From: Deltaproteobacteria bacterium
GTDB taxonomy: Bacteria > Myxococcota_A > UBA9160 > UBA6930
Length of the DNA stretch: 54,814 nucleotides
Direction of reading: 5' to 3'
NCBI GenBank assembly: GCA_029261795.1
Contig: JAJDAP010000081.1
Span: 1 to 54,814, forward strand
Shown here one piece after another: positions 21,209 to 30,742 of the stretch. Below the pieces are notes generated by a model. The model did no database searches. It was not told where the DNA came from and was given only the letters and a program-made list of their open reading frames with translations. Positions within the stretch are counted from its first letter, which is position 1, and each line of letters starts with the position of its first letter. The translations under genes were made by a program, and so were the position numbers.

Positions 21209-22315
21209 TCAGTTGCTGGCTGGTGCCGTGGCCGGTTGGCCAACCTCGTAGAAGACCTCGGACTCGAGCCGCCCGATCTCGTCCCAGTTGCGCATCCAGC
21301 CGTGCTGTTCGCCGTTGGCGAACTCGGCCCGCACCTTGGCGCCGCCGGTCTTCCAGTAGCGGGACCAGGTGCCGTGCTCCTGGCCGGCCTTGTAGCTGCC
21401 CTCGGATTCGACGCTGCCGTCGTCGAACCACTTGCGCATGGGTCCGTGGCGTTGCCACTCGCCGCCGATCAGTGCCTCGCACCACCAGTGCTTGCCTGCC
21501 GGTGGACGGCTTCCGCCGTCGCGAGCGTCGTTGGGACAGACGTCCGCGGGAGCCTCATAGGCCGGAATCGCCCGGACGACCGCAGCCGCGATCTCCACAT
21601 CGGCCGGCTCGATTCCGAAGTCCGCCCAGAGATCTTCCTCTTCCCCAGCTTCGGCTGCTTCGCCGGACCGTGCCGAAGCGAGCCCGGTTTCGAACCCTTT
21701 CTGGAACTCGGCGGCGAAGTCCGGATCTTCCGCCATGCGGTCGGCGAACATCAACATCGGGATGCCGATCATGGCGGCCATGATCGTGGTCACCAGGTAG
21801 CCGACGAAATGCGGAGACTCTTGCGGGGTGCCGTCGTAGAAGACCAGGTACGCGTATGCGCAGAGGGAGGCGATCCAGCTCGCGAGCGTCAGCAGGCCCA
21901 TGGTCGGCACCACCACTTCGAGCAGCGGCACGAAGTTGGGCAGCACGATCAGCAGGCCGACACCCTGGGACAGGCCACGTCGCTCGGCGATGCGGAGCCA
22001 GAGACCGAAGCTGATGATCACGGTCGCGATCCCGAGCGGCAGACCCAGGATCATGGCCAGCATCGGTGAGACTGCCGCGGCAACGCCGGCCAGGACCCAG
22101 CCCGCGATCAGCGCGCCGAACCAGCCTCCCCAGCCGGCCAGACGAAAGACCAGGTAGCCATTCGCGATCGGTACCCACGCCATCCAGCGCGGCTCGTCGA
22201 GCTTCTGCGCCAGGATCTCGAGCAGGTAGCAGGCGACGAAATAAAAGCCGCAGACGATCGCCACGATGCCCCAGACCATGCCCAGCACCAGTTCGATGGC
22301 TTCCGTGCTCTCCAT
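21209..22315 (-). CDS. Membrane protein with C-terminal MORN-type (YwqK-like) repeats
   Basis: 368 residues from ATG 22315, with GGGGGGAG directly upstream. The N-terminal half (about 1-200) has five or six transmembrane helices. Motifs such as [19 protein letters not shown] resemble the DUF5684 type of small membrane domain. A linker rich in Glu and Ala follows. The C-terminal 100 residues carry repeats of the form G-x-x-x-x-W-x-x-x-G ([57 protein letters not shown]), the MORN_2/YwqK pattern. Function unknown. Confidence 0.75.
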   Translation of the reverse strand: MESTEAIELVLGMVWGIVAIVCGFYFVACYLLEILAQKLDEPRWMAWVPIANGYLVFRLAGWGGWFGALIAGWVLAGVAAAVSPMLAMILGLPLGIATVIISFGLWLRIAERRGLSQGVGLLIVLPNFVPLLEVVVPTMGLLTLASWIASLCAYAYLVFYDGTPQESPHFVGYLVTTIMAAMIGIPMLMFADRMAEDPDFAAEFQKGFETGLASARSGEAAEAGEEEDLWADFGIEPADVEIAAAVVRAIPAYEAPADVCPNDARDGGSRPPAGKHWWCEALIGGEWQRHGPMRKWFDDGSVESEGSYKAGQEHGTWSRYWKTGGAKVRAEFANGEQHGWMRNWDEIGRLESEVFYEVGQPATAPASN

Positions 22316-22675
22316 ATCTCCCCCCGAAACGGGCGCGCAGAGCGCAGCCCAGCGGAAGGCAGATCGACCGCCCGGCCCCCGAACTGAACCACTCGCCGGC
22401 CGGAGCGCGATCGACGCGGTCGGAGCGTTCTGCACCGTGTTTTCGCGGGCCGTTAGACCGTGGGAACTGGGTGGCAGATACACGGATGTGTGTCGCTGAT
22501 CTGGCCCCAGCTGCGAGCACTCAAGTTTCTACCTATTTGTACGAAAAGACTGATTGACAATTACGCATTTTTGCATATTGTACGAAATGCCAGCCAGTGG
22601 CACCTACTACCCACCTAGCTCGAATCAAACCAAACTCAAACCACACTACACCGAGACCCCAGGCAAAAATCCCAC
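22316..22675. other. Intergenic region with toxin-antitoxin promoter
   Basis: 360 bases between divergent genes. The first 200 bases are GC-rich and show nothing. From about 22525 the sequence becomes AT-rich and holds the promoter and repeats listed separately, followed by an A/C-rich leader of about 90 bases before the antitoxin ATG. Confidence 0.6.
22537..22587 (+). promoter_or_regulatory. Promoter and paired operator-like repeats of the toxin-antitoxin operon
   Basis: TTGACA (22554-22559) and TATTGT (22576-22581) are 16 bases apart and form a credible sigma-70 promoter. The same 10-mer TTGTACGAAA occurs at 22537-22546 and 22578-22587, one copy before the -35 and one overlapping the -10. 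It is quasi-palindromic around GTAC. The copies are 41 bases apart, about four helical turns, as expected for cooperative binding of an autoregulating antitoxin. Confidence 0.6.
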
Positions 22676-22939
22676 ATGTCCAACCCCAACGACCTCACCG
22701 CAAGCGAAGCCCGCAGCGATTTCGGGCCGACTCTGGAACGCGTCTACCACAAGCATGAACGCGTCCGCATCGTGAAGCACGGGCGGCCAATGGCCGCACT
22801 CGTGCCCGTCGAAGACCTCGAACTGCTGGAGCGGCTCGAGGACCTGGCGGATATCGAAGCGGCACGCGTAGCCCTCGCGGAAGGCGGGGAACCGATCGGC
22901 ATGGAAGAGCTGTGGAAAGAGCTGGAGCAGCAGGAGTAG
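22676..22939 (+). CDS. Phd/YefM-family antitoxin
   Basis: 87 residues. The N-terminal part (LTASEARSDFGPTLERVYHKHERVRIVKHGRPMAALVPVEDLELLERL) is the Phd/YefM DNA-binding fold. The C-terminal helix (MEELWKELEQQE) is the toxin-neutralising part. Six bases before the toxin gene. Expected to repress its own promoter, whose repeated sites are visible upstream. Confidence 0.92.
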   Translation: MSNPNDLTASEARSDFGPTLERVYHKHERVRIVKHGRPMAALVPVEDLELLERLEDLADIEAARVALAEGGEPIGMEELWKELEQQE

Positions 22940-22945
22940 TTTTCC

Positions 22946-23206
22946 GTGCCCTACTCGATCCTTATCACGCCCGCAGCCTCACGCGAGATTCGCGGCCTCG
23001 ATCGGCCTGTACAACGCCGCATCAAAGCGAAGCTCGAAGAGCTGGCGCACGAGCCCCGCCCCGATGGTGTGCGGAAGCTGCAAGGTGCCGAGGCCGACCT
23101 CTATCGCGTGCGGTTGGGCGACTACCGCATCGTCTACAAGATCAGCGACAAAGAGCTTTCCGTGCTCGTCGTGCGCGTCCGGCACCGGAGCGCCGCGTAC
23201 CGCTAG
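22946..23206 (+). CDS. RelE/ParE-family toxin
   Basis: 86 residues starting at GTG 22946. YSILITPAASREIRGLDRPVQRRI, followed by LYRVRLGDYRIVYKISDKEL and ending RVRHRSAAYR, is the standard RelE fold with the basic and aromatic C-terminal residues used for mRNA cleavage on the ribosome. It has full length and no lesion, so the pair is probably functional. Confidence 0.93.
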   Translation: MPYSILITPAASREIRGLDRPVQRRIKAKLEELAHEPRPDGVRKLQGAEADLYRVRLGDYRIVYKISDKELSVLVVRVRHRSAAYR

Positions 23207-23248
23207 CGCCAAACGAGGAAGGGACAGACGCCGGCTCCGAGAGGTCGA

Positions 23249-23857
23249 CTAGTACTGGCGAAGCAACCCGCGCACCACGCCGCGGACCTGGACGTCCGCC
23301 GCTGCCACTTCGATGGGGCGCAGCGCCCGGTTGGCCGGTTCCAGAACCACCTTCGGCCCGCGCTGAAAGAACTTCTTGAGGGTCGCTTCCTCGCCGCGGA
23401 CCAGGGCCACCACGGTCTCGCCGTTGCGGGCCTCCTCGCGCCGTTCGACGACGACGAAGTCGCCGTCCTGGATGTGGTCCTCGATCATCGAGTCGCCGCG
23501 GACCTGGAGCACGTAGGATTCGCCGCGGCCAACCATTTCGCGGGGGACCGTGACCGACTCGCCCGTCTGCTCGATCGCCTCGTGCAGGGCGCCCGCGGCG
23601 ACGGTACCGAGCAGCGGCAGCTCGAGAGCGTTCCCATCGCTGCTCTCTTCGGGCATCGGCTCTACCGACCGCGAGCGATTCCATCCCTTGCGAAGAAAGC
23701 CCTTCTCGACCAGATGCTGAACGTGCTTGTGCACGGTGGCCACCGACGACAAGCCGAAGTGCGCGCAGATCTCCTCGAGACTGGGCGAGTAGCCCTTCTC
23801 GCCCACGAAGGCCTTGATGAATTCGAAGACCTCGCGCTGCCGCTTGGTGAGTGCCAT
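23249..23857 (-). CDS. lexA: LexA repressor
   Basis: 202 residues from ATG 23857. N-terminal winged helix ([23 protein letters not shown]), then the S24 peptidase domain. The self-cleavage bond is Ala88-Gly89 ([13 protein letters not shown]), with Ser123 (VRGDSM) and Lys161 (ATLKKFF) as catalytic dyad. Represses SOS genes until RecA filaments trigger cleavage. Convergent with the toxin gene; a 12-base palindrome upstream may be its own operator. Confidence 0.96.
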   Translation of the reverse strand: MALTKRQREVFEFIKAFVGEKGYSPSLEEICAHFGLSSVATVHKHVQHLVEKGFLRKGWNRSRSVEPMPEESSDGNALELPLLGTVAAGALHEAIEQTGESVTVPREMVGRGESYVLQVRGDSMIEDHIQDGDFVVVERREEARNGETVVALVRGEEATLKKFFQRGPKVVLEPANRALRPIEVAAADVQVRGVVRGLLRQY

Positions 23858-23880
23858 GTCCGTGTCCGCCCCCGTCCCAG

Positions 23881-23912
23881 TTTCGCCATAGATTCGCGAA
23901 TCGCGGGCGAAA
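23881..23912. promoter_or_regulatory. Nested palindrome, candidate LexA operator
   Basis: GATTCGCGAATC at 23891-23902 is a perfect 12-base palindrome, flanked by TTTCGCC (23881-23887) and GGCGAAA (23906-23912) as a second inverted pair. It starts 24 bases before the lexA ATG on the minus strand. LexA usually represses itself and its target sequence varies widely among proteobacteria, so this is a fair candidate only. Confidence 0.4.
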
Positions 23913-24027
23913 AGCAAGCAAAAACGGTGAGGCGTCGGGAGACGCACGGGTGCCTTGGACCGCGTTGCACGCGCTTCCGACCCGGGCGGCTAGCGGGAGC
24001 GTGCCGCTCGCGATAGCTTGCGGCCGC

Positions 24028-24054
24028 TTGGCAGTCGCAACCGGCGAGTGCCAA
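24028..24054. promoter_or_regulatory. CIRCE element (HrcA operator)
   Basis: TTGGCAGTC, a 9-base spacer, then GAGTGCCAA. The consensus is TTAGCACTC-N9-GAGTGCTAA. The right arm matches eight of nine and the left arm seven of nine, and the spacer is exactly nine. It lies upstream of groES, the classic place, and hrcA is encoded at 44178-45206. Confidence 0.88.
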
Positions 24055-24222
24055 GAATCAGGCCGGCCGCCCCGGAACGCTCGCGAGTCTGGAGGCCACG
24101 GTCGAATTCCCCCAACAAAGGCGCGGCGCGCTCCTCCACAGCGTTGCAGGGCTCCGCATTTCCCAACCCTGAATCACAGCCTACGAGCAACCCGCTCGGC
24201 CAGGCATGGAGGTCTCGGATCC

Positions 24223-26173
<1,951 letters not shown>

Positions 26174-26202
26174 CGCTCTCCCACGGAGAGTCGAACACAA
26201 CG

Positions 26203-26237
26203 AACGCCCCGGAGCCCCAGGCTCCGGGGCGTTTTCT
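26203..26237 (+). terminator. Rho-independent terminator after groEL
   Basis: AACGCCCCGGAGCC pairs with GGCTCCGGGGCGTT around a 3-base loop, followed by TTCT. Thirty bases past the groEL stop. Confidence 0.92.
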
Positions 26238-26297
26238 GGTCTGGAACCCGGATGATGCGATCCGTCACACAACCCACGGCCCCGTCCGGCCGAAACG

Positions 26298-27716
26298 ATG
26301 GATGGACGCAATCGTCCGGAGGCGACCTTGGACGAGGCCAACGAGCAGCGCGCACAGAAGCTTCTGGCAAGCCGGCTCGAGGCGATGGGGATCGAGATGA
26401 CGCCGTTGCCCGGAGGGCGCTGCGCCGAGGGCGAACTGCGTCTTCGCTCGGCAAGCTTTCCCGGGCTCTCGGGCGACCTCCAGTTCTCGCGCCTGCGCTT
26501 CGCGACGGTGGGCGGCGGACACTTGAAGTGCCTCTCGCCCGAAGCCTTCTTCCAGCTGCCCTTGATCGCGATCGGGAGCTGCAGCGATTCCCGGCAAGTC
26601 GAGGATCGAATCCGCGCTAGCTGGTCGCGTCACATCCAGGCCCTTCGCGAAACCGCCAAGGAGTTGCGGCGCCTCGGCGTGACCACACACGAGGAGATCG
26701 GCGGCAGCGCCCTCGCTTTCTCTCTGGATCTCGAGGCCGAGGACGCCCTGGCCCGCTGTCTGGACGCGCGGCATCTCGTCTTCCCGGGAAGCGGTCCGCT
26801 CAGCGGTCTGCCGCTCAGGTCCCCCAAGCAGCGCATCGCGCGGCTCGATCTCACCGCAGAATCGGCCGCGGACCTGGAGATCGGACTCACCAGCCAGATC
26901 GAAGCCATCGTCCGGGGTGCCGAACGTGCCGAGGCCGAGCGCCGGCTCCTGGCGGCGAGCCCCAGCCGTGAAAACGCGCAGGCGAAGGCGCCGATTCCGA
27001 TCGAGACCGCTCAACCCCGTGCGCCCGTCCGCGTGCTCCTGGTGGGCGGGATCCTGGGACGGGACCAATCGCTACGCCAGGCGCTGCATGGTCTGGGTTT
27101 GCGGACGCGCATCGAGTACTCGAGCGCCGACGCCCTGGCCGCGTTCCGGGAGCAGAGCTTCGACCTGGTGCTGACCGACGCGCACCTGGGACGGTCAGAG
27201 GGCATCGAGTTGATCGCCGAGATCGGCTCGCTGCCGGGCATCGATCGGCTGCCGATCGTTCTCGTCGACGAACACGCGCGAAGCACGTTGAAGCAGGCGG
27301 CCCGATCACTCGGCGCCGCCGGCTATCTGGTTCACCCGATCGGTTCGGACAAGGTCCTCTCCGGCCTGGGGCGGATGGCCAGCGGCCAACGCGGCCGACG
27401 CTTCAGCCGCCTGGACCATCGGCTCCACGTAGCCTGGCAGGCTGACCACCATGGCTTCACTCGTTCGATCGGGCGCGGTGGCTTGTTCGTGCGCTCCGAG
27501 AGCGGCGTCGTCGTGCCGGAGTACGAAACGCTCGAGATCGCACTTCCCGAGTTCGGCGAGCAGATCCTGATCGAGACGCGCGCCGTCTTCCGAGTGGACG
27601 CTGCGGGCACGCCGGATCCTGGCGTGGGTCTGCGGTTCCACGGTTTTCCGAATCGGGACGAAGCGCGCTGGATCGCCTACCTGACAGCGATGATGCATCC
27701 GGACACCAGGCGATAG
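26298..27716 (+). CDS. Degenerate receiver-PilZ two-domain protein
   Basis: 472 residues from ATG 26298. The in-frame TTG 26328 has a far better ribosome site (GGAGG, five bases before) and may be the true start. Residues about 20-220 are an unrecognised helical/basic N-terminal part. Residues 243-360 are a receiver-like fold with Asp294 (LVLTDAHLGRS), but the acidic pair is missing (LLVGGILGR) and the switch lysine is His (YLVHPIG). Residues 368-460 are PilZ-like (RLDHR, then TRSIGRGGLFV), where the usual D/N-x-S-x-x-G reads S-x-G-x-x-G. Both signalling motifs are therefore degraded. Confidence 0.75.
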   Translation: MDGRNRPEATLDEANEQRAQKLLASRLEAMGIEMTPLPGGRCAEGELRLRSASFPGLSGDLQFSRLRFATVGGGHLKCLSPEAFFQLPLIAIGSCSDSRQVEDRIRASWSRHIQALRETAKELRRLGVTTHEEIGGSALAFSLDLEAEDALARCLDARHLVFPGSGPLSGLPLRSPKQRIARLDLTAESAADLEIGLTSQIEAIVRGAERAEAERRLLAASPSRENAQAKAPIPIETAQPRAPVRVLLVGGILGRDQSLRQALHGLGLRTRIEYSSADALAAFREQSFDLVLTDAHLGRSEGIELIAEIGSLPGIDRLPIVLVDEHARSTLKQAARSLGAAGYLVHPIGSDKVLSGLGRMASGQRGRRFSRLDHRLHVAWQADHHGFTRSIGRGGLFVRSESGVVVPEYETLEIALPEFGEQILIETRAVFRVDAAGTPDPGVGLRFHGFPNRDEARWIAYLTAMMHPDTRR

Positions 27717-27781
27717 CCCACCCCGGCGTGGAACGGTCGATGCCGATCACGCCTCTCGTGGCCCTGGATCCTGGTCGCCGA

Positions 27782-27804
27782 GACCCCTCCATTTGGGAGG
27801 GGTC
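27782..27804. terminator. Hairpin between convergent genes
   Basis: GACCCCTCC and GGAGGGGTC form a perfect 9-bp stem with a 5-base loop, midway between the stops of the receiver-PilZ gene and the histone gene. Probably serves both directions; no clear T tract. Confidence 0.65.
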
Positions 27805-27816
27805 CGACCTCAGACA

Positions 27817-28029
27817 TCAGCCCAGCTTGGTGCGGGCCTTGTCGATGTCGGCTTCCATGATCGTCTTGCGCTTGTCGGCCACGGCAGAGGCGTGCGCCTC
27901 GCGCGCCAATCGGCCGACGTAGTCTTCGGCCGCCGCCACGGCAACCGAGATTGCGCCCCCGGAGACCCGCATCCCGTCGCTGTACTTCGCAATCAGTCTC
28001 TTGACGACTGCGTTGGGTAGATCCGCCAT
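27817..28029 (-). CDS. Histone-fold protein (archaeal/NF-YB-like bacterial histone)
   Basis: 70 residues, a single histone fold without tails. It reads LPNAVVKRLIAKYSDGMRVS, then a long helix (about 24-50), then DKRKTIMEADIDKARTKLG. It aligns along its length with archaeal HMf histones: N-terminal L-P-x-A; loop 1 R-V-S (Arg21); loop 2 R-K-T-I (residues 54-57); and the final helix E/A-D-I-x-x-A. These are the residues that contact DNA in HMfB. The start has AGGAGG about five bases upstream. Single-fold bacterial histones are known in Bdellovibrio and relatives. Downstream of larC by 69 bases with its own ribosome site. Confidence 0.9.
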   Translation of the reverse strand: MADLPNAVVKRLIAKYSDGMRVSGGAISVAVAAAEDYVGRLAREAHASAVADKRKTIMEADIDKARTKLG

Positions 28030-28098
28030 GATCCCTCCTCACCCCTGATGGCCAGAAACGTAGGAGCGAAGCTCCTGGGTTGTCAATCGCGAGGACGC

Positions 28099-29328
28099 TC
28101 AAGCGCGAGCGGCTTCCTCGGCTGCGCGGATCACATCTCGTAGTGGAATCCCCGCACGCTTCGCGGCGCGCCGGCAATCATCGAACTCGGCGGAGTGGTC
28201 GAGTGCGCCGTCCGGGCGGGTCGAGATCTTGACCGCGATCCGCCCGTAGGGTGTCTCGACCCGGCGGATCTCGCGCGGCAGGATCAAACGATCCAGCTCC
28301 TGGATCCGCACGCCGAGGCTGGTCGTCTCGGCAACGATCCGTGCGGCGAGTTCCGTCCTGCAGTGCGGGGGCGCCACGACGCGGAGCAGGAAGCCCGGGC
28401 GACTCTTCTTCATCTGGATGTGCTGGAGCGAGACATCGAGAGCGCCCGCTGCTGTCAGCCGCTCGAGCACATGGTCGAAGTGCTCGGGAACGAAGTCGTC
28501 GAGATTCGCCTCGAGGCAGACCACGCGATCCGTCTCCATGGCGTTCTCGTGCCCGAGGATGACGCGCAGGACGTTCGGCATGGGGCCGGGCCGATCGTTG
28601 CCGGCGCCATGGCCAATGGCGTCGACGGTCATGGCCGGAAGCGTGCAGAAATCGTCGACGACAGTGCGTAGGATCGCGGCGCCGGTTGGCGTCACCGTCT
28701 CCCAGGCCACCTCGGCCGGGACCGTCGGAATCCCCTTCAACAATTCGAGGGTCGCCGGCGCCGGCAGCGGTAGCCGCCCGTGCTCGGTCTCCACCGTGCC
28801 ATGGCCGAGCGCTACAGGCGTCGCGGTCACCCGGCCGACCCCCAACAGATCGAGTGCGATCGCGGCACCGGTCACGTCCACGATCGCGTCCACGGCGCCG
28901 ACCTCGTGGAAGTGCACCTTCTCGATGGGGATCCCGTGAACCCGCGCTTCGGCCAACGCCAGGTTCCGGAAGATCGCATGCGCCCGATCGCGCACCGTCG
29001 GTGCAAGCTCCGCGTCGTCGAGGATCTTGCAGATGTGCGCGTAGTGCCTGTGGTGGTGGTGGCCATGGCCCGGCTTGGGCTTGCCATGGGCTTTGGCCTT
29101 GGGCACCCGGACATCGAGGTATCTGGCTGCGATGGCAGCGCGCTTCACGTTGCGAACGACCAACCGATGCGGGACACCGAGCCCTTGCAACTGTGCGGTC
29201 AGCGCCTTGCGCGAAAGACCCGCATCGAGCAGCGCGCCCAGGAACATGTTGCCGGCGATACCCGAAAAGGTGTCGAGGTGAAGCACGGCACCGTGCCTCG
29301 GTGCAGGGCGTCGGCGACGTTCCGTCAT
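28099..29328 (-). CDS. larC: Nickel-pincer cofactor biosynthesis protein LarC
   Basis: 409 residues, LarC1 and LarC2 in one frame. N-terminal HLDTFSGIAGNMFLGALLDAGL and HFHEVGAVDAIVDVTGAA are hallmarks. A His-rich stretch (PGHGHHHHRHYAH, about residues 86-100) probably handles nickel. LarC inserts nickel into the pyridinium dithiodicarboxylate cofactor in a CTP-dependent step. In some bacteria the two halves are joined by a frameshift; here no shift is needed. One base separates it from larB. Confidence 0.95.
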   Translation of the reverse strand: MTERRRRPAPRHGAVLHLDTFSGIAGNMFLGALLDAGLSRKALTAQLQGLGVPHRLVVRNVKRAAIAARYLDVRVPKAKAHGKPKPGHGHHHHRHYAHICKILDDAELAPTVRDRAHAIFRNLALAEARVHGIPIEKVHFHEVGAVDAIVDVTGAAIALDLLGVGRVTATPVALGHGTVETEHGRLPLPAPATLELLKGIPTVPAEVAWETVTPTGAAILRTVVDDFCTLPAMTVDAIGHGAGNDRPGPMPNVLRVILGHENAMETDRVVCLEANLDDFVPEHFDHVLERLTAAGALDVSLQHIQMKKSRPGFLLRVVAPPHCRTELAARIVAETTSLGVRIQELDRLILPREIRRVETPYGRIAVKISTRPDGALDHSAEFDDCRRAAKRAGIPLRDVIRAAEEAARA

Positions 29329-29329
29329 T

Positions 29330-30085
29330 TCAGCTGCGGTTGATCATGGTGGCGACAGTGGCCGCGCCGAAACCATTGTCGATGTTGACGACCGCCACGT
29401 TCGAAGCGCAGCTGTTGAGCATGCCGAGGAGCGCCGCAATGCCGCCAAACGAGGCGCCGTAGCCGACACTGGTCGGCACGGCGATCACGGGCTTGTCCAC
29501 CAATCCACCGACCACCGACGGCAGCGCACCTTCCATGCCGGCAACCACGATCAAGACCCGCGCGCTGCGAAGGACCTCGGTGGTCGCAAGCAACCGGTGC
29601 AGCCCGGCGACACCGACATCTACGACGAGTTCTACCTTGTTGCCGAATCGCCGTGCGACTTCGGCCGCTTCCTTCGCCACCGGGAGATCCGAGGTGCCGG
29701 CACAGACGACCGCAATCGTGCCGAGACCCGTCGGGGGGACCTCGTCGGGCCCGAACCACAAGATTCGCGCGTCGGCGACGTAGCTGCCGTGCGGAAGCGC
29801 AGCGAGCACCTCGCCCGCGGCCTCGGCCTCGACCCGGGTCGCGAGTGCCGTCTGGCCTGCCGCCTGCAGGGTCCGCACGATCTCGATGATCTGGGGCGCG
29901 GTCTTGCCCGGGCCGTAGATCACCTCCGGTAGACCCTGGCGCAGGGCACGGTGGAGGTCGACGCGCCCGTCGCCGCTGTCGGTGTCCTGGAAGGGCAGCC
30001 GGGCGAGTTCCTCGAGTGCGTCTTCCGGTGCGGCGTCGCCGCGTTGCACCGCTTCCAGGAGTTCACGCATCGCTTCGCGATTCAC
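29330..30085 (-). CDS. larB: Nickel-pincer cofactor biosynthesis protein LarB
   Basis: 251 residues from GTG 30085. The C-terminal half has the AIR-carboxylase (PurE-like) fold, with VVCAGTSDLPVAKEAAEVARRFG and VGYGASFGGIAALLGMLNSCA. LarB carboxylates and hydrolyses nicotinic acid adenine dinucleotide, the first step of the pincer cofactor. larE and a LarA-type racemase are not in this window. Confidence 0.95.
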   Translation of the reverse strand: MNREAMRELLEAVQRGDAAPEDALEELARLPFQDTDSGDGRVDLHRALRQGLPEVIYGPGKTAPQIIEIVRTLQAAGQTALATRVEAEAAGEVLAALPHGSYVADARILWFGPDEVPPTGLGTIAVVCAGTSDLPVAKEAAEVARRFGNKVELVVDVGVAGLHRLLATTEVLRSARVLIVVAGMEGALPSVVGGLVDKPVIAVPTSVGYGASFGGIAALLGMLNSCASNVAVVNIDNGFGAATVATMINRS

Positions 30086-30130
30086 CCGGCGAGGCTACCA
30101 GACCCACGCGGTGTAAAGCAGGCCGGCGCC

Positions 30131-30742
30131 TCAGAAGCCGGACGCGTGGACCGGATCGTCGAAACGATCCGGCACGAAGACCATCACCCCGCGAACGCTG
30201 CGGCTGCGATCGGAGATCTCGGCCTCGATCCGAAGGGCGGGCCCGGTCGCCGCTCGGGTCGCCAGCAGGGAGCCGAAGGCCTCGTCCGCGTGCTCCATGG
30301 CGAGCACTGGCGTCGATGGCAGCACCGTCACACCGAGGACTCCTGCGATGGCATTGGCCACGTGGGAGACCAGGATGTTGCCCACTTCCCGTAGCGCTGA
30401 TTCCACGGTTTCGAGCGAGCTCTCTTCCGGTGTCGAACCGGTCAGGATCGTGATCAGCCTTTGGCACGTCGAAGCCGAAAAGAGCAGGCCGACGACGCCG
30501 CCGTAGCCTCCCTCGATATCGAAGAAGATGCCGATCGTGCGGCCGTCTCCGTCGGACGGGTCGACCACCAACGGCGCCTTGATTCGCTCGGGCGTGAGAA
30601 GCCTCACGTGGGGCACACGCATCTCGCAGACGTCGCCGACCAGCGATGCCAACGCGCTCGCGGCGTGCCCGGCGCCAATGCTCGTGATCTCGCGAACGCG
30701 GTCGACGTCGGCATCACTGAGGTCAGCGAGGATGGCACTCAT
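30131..30742 (-). CDS. cheC: CheC-family CheY-P phosphatase
   Basis: 203 residues. Two phosphatase half-sites are expected (E-x-x-N). The second, LREVGNILVSHVANAI, is intact (Glu119, Asn122). The first reads REITSIGAGHAASAL, with Ser in place of Asn at residue 22, so only one site is likely active. CheC removes phosphate from CheY and in some species works with CheD, which is not seen here. ATG overlaps the cheA stop by four bases. Confidence 0.88.
   Translation of the reverse strand: MSAILADLSDADVDRVREITSIGAGHAASALASLVGDVCEMRVPHVRLLTPERIKAPLVVDPSDGDGRTIGIFFDIEGGYGGVVGLLFSASTCQRLITILTGSTPEESSLETVESALREVGNILVSHVANAIAGVLGVTVLPSTPVLAMEHADEAFGSLLATRAATGPALRIEAEISDRSRSVRGVMVFVPDRFDDPVHASGF

Larger units (their letters stand above)
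23858..24222. other. Divergent lexA / groESL control region
   Basis: 365 bases. The lexA side carries the nested palindrome at 23881-23912. The groES side carries the CIRCE element at 24028-24054. Between and after them the sequence is GC-rich with no protein-like frame. The groESL leader after CIRCE is about 170 bases and promoter boxes are not obvious. Confidence 0.6.
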
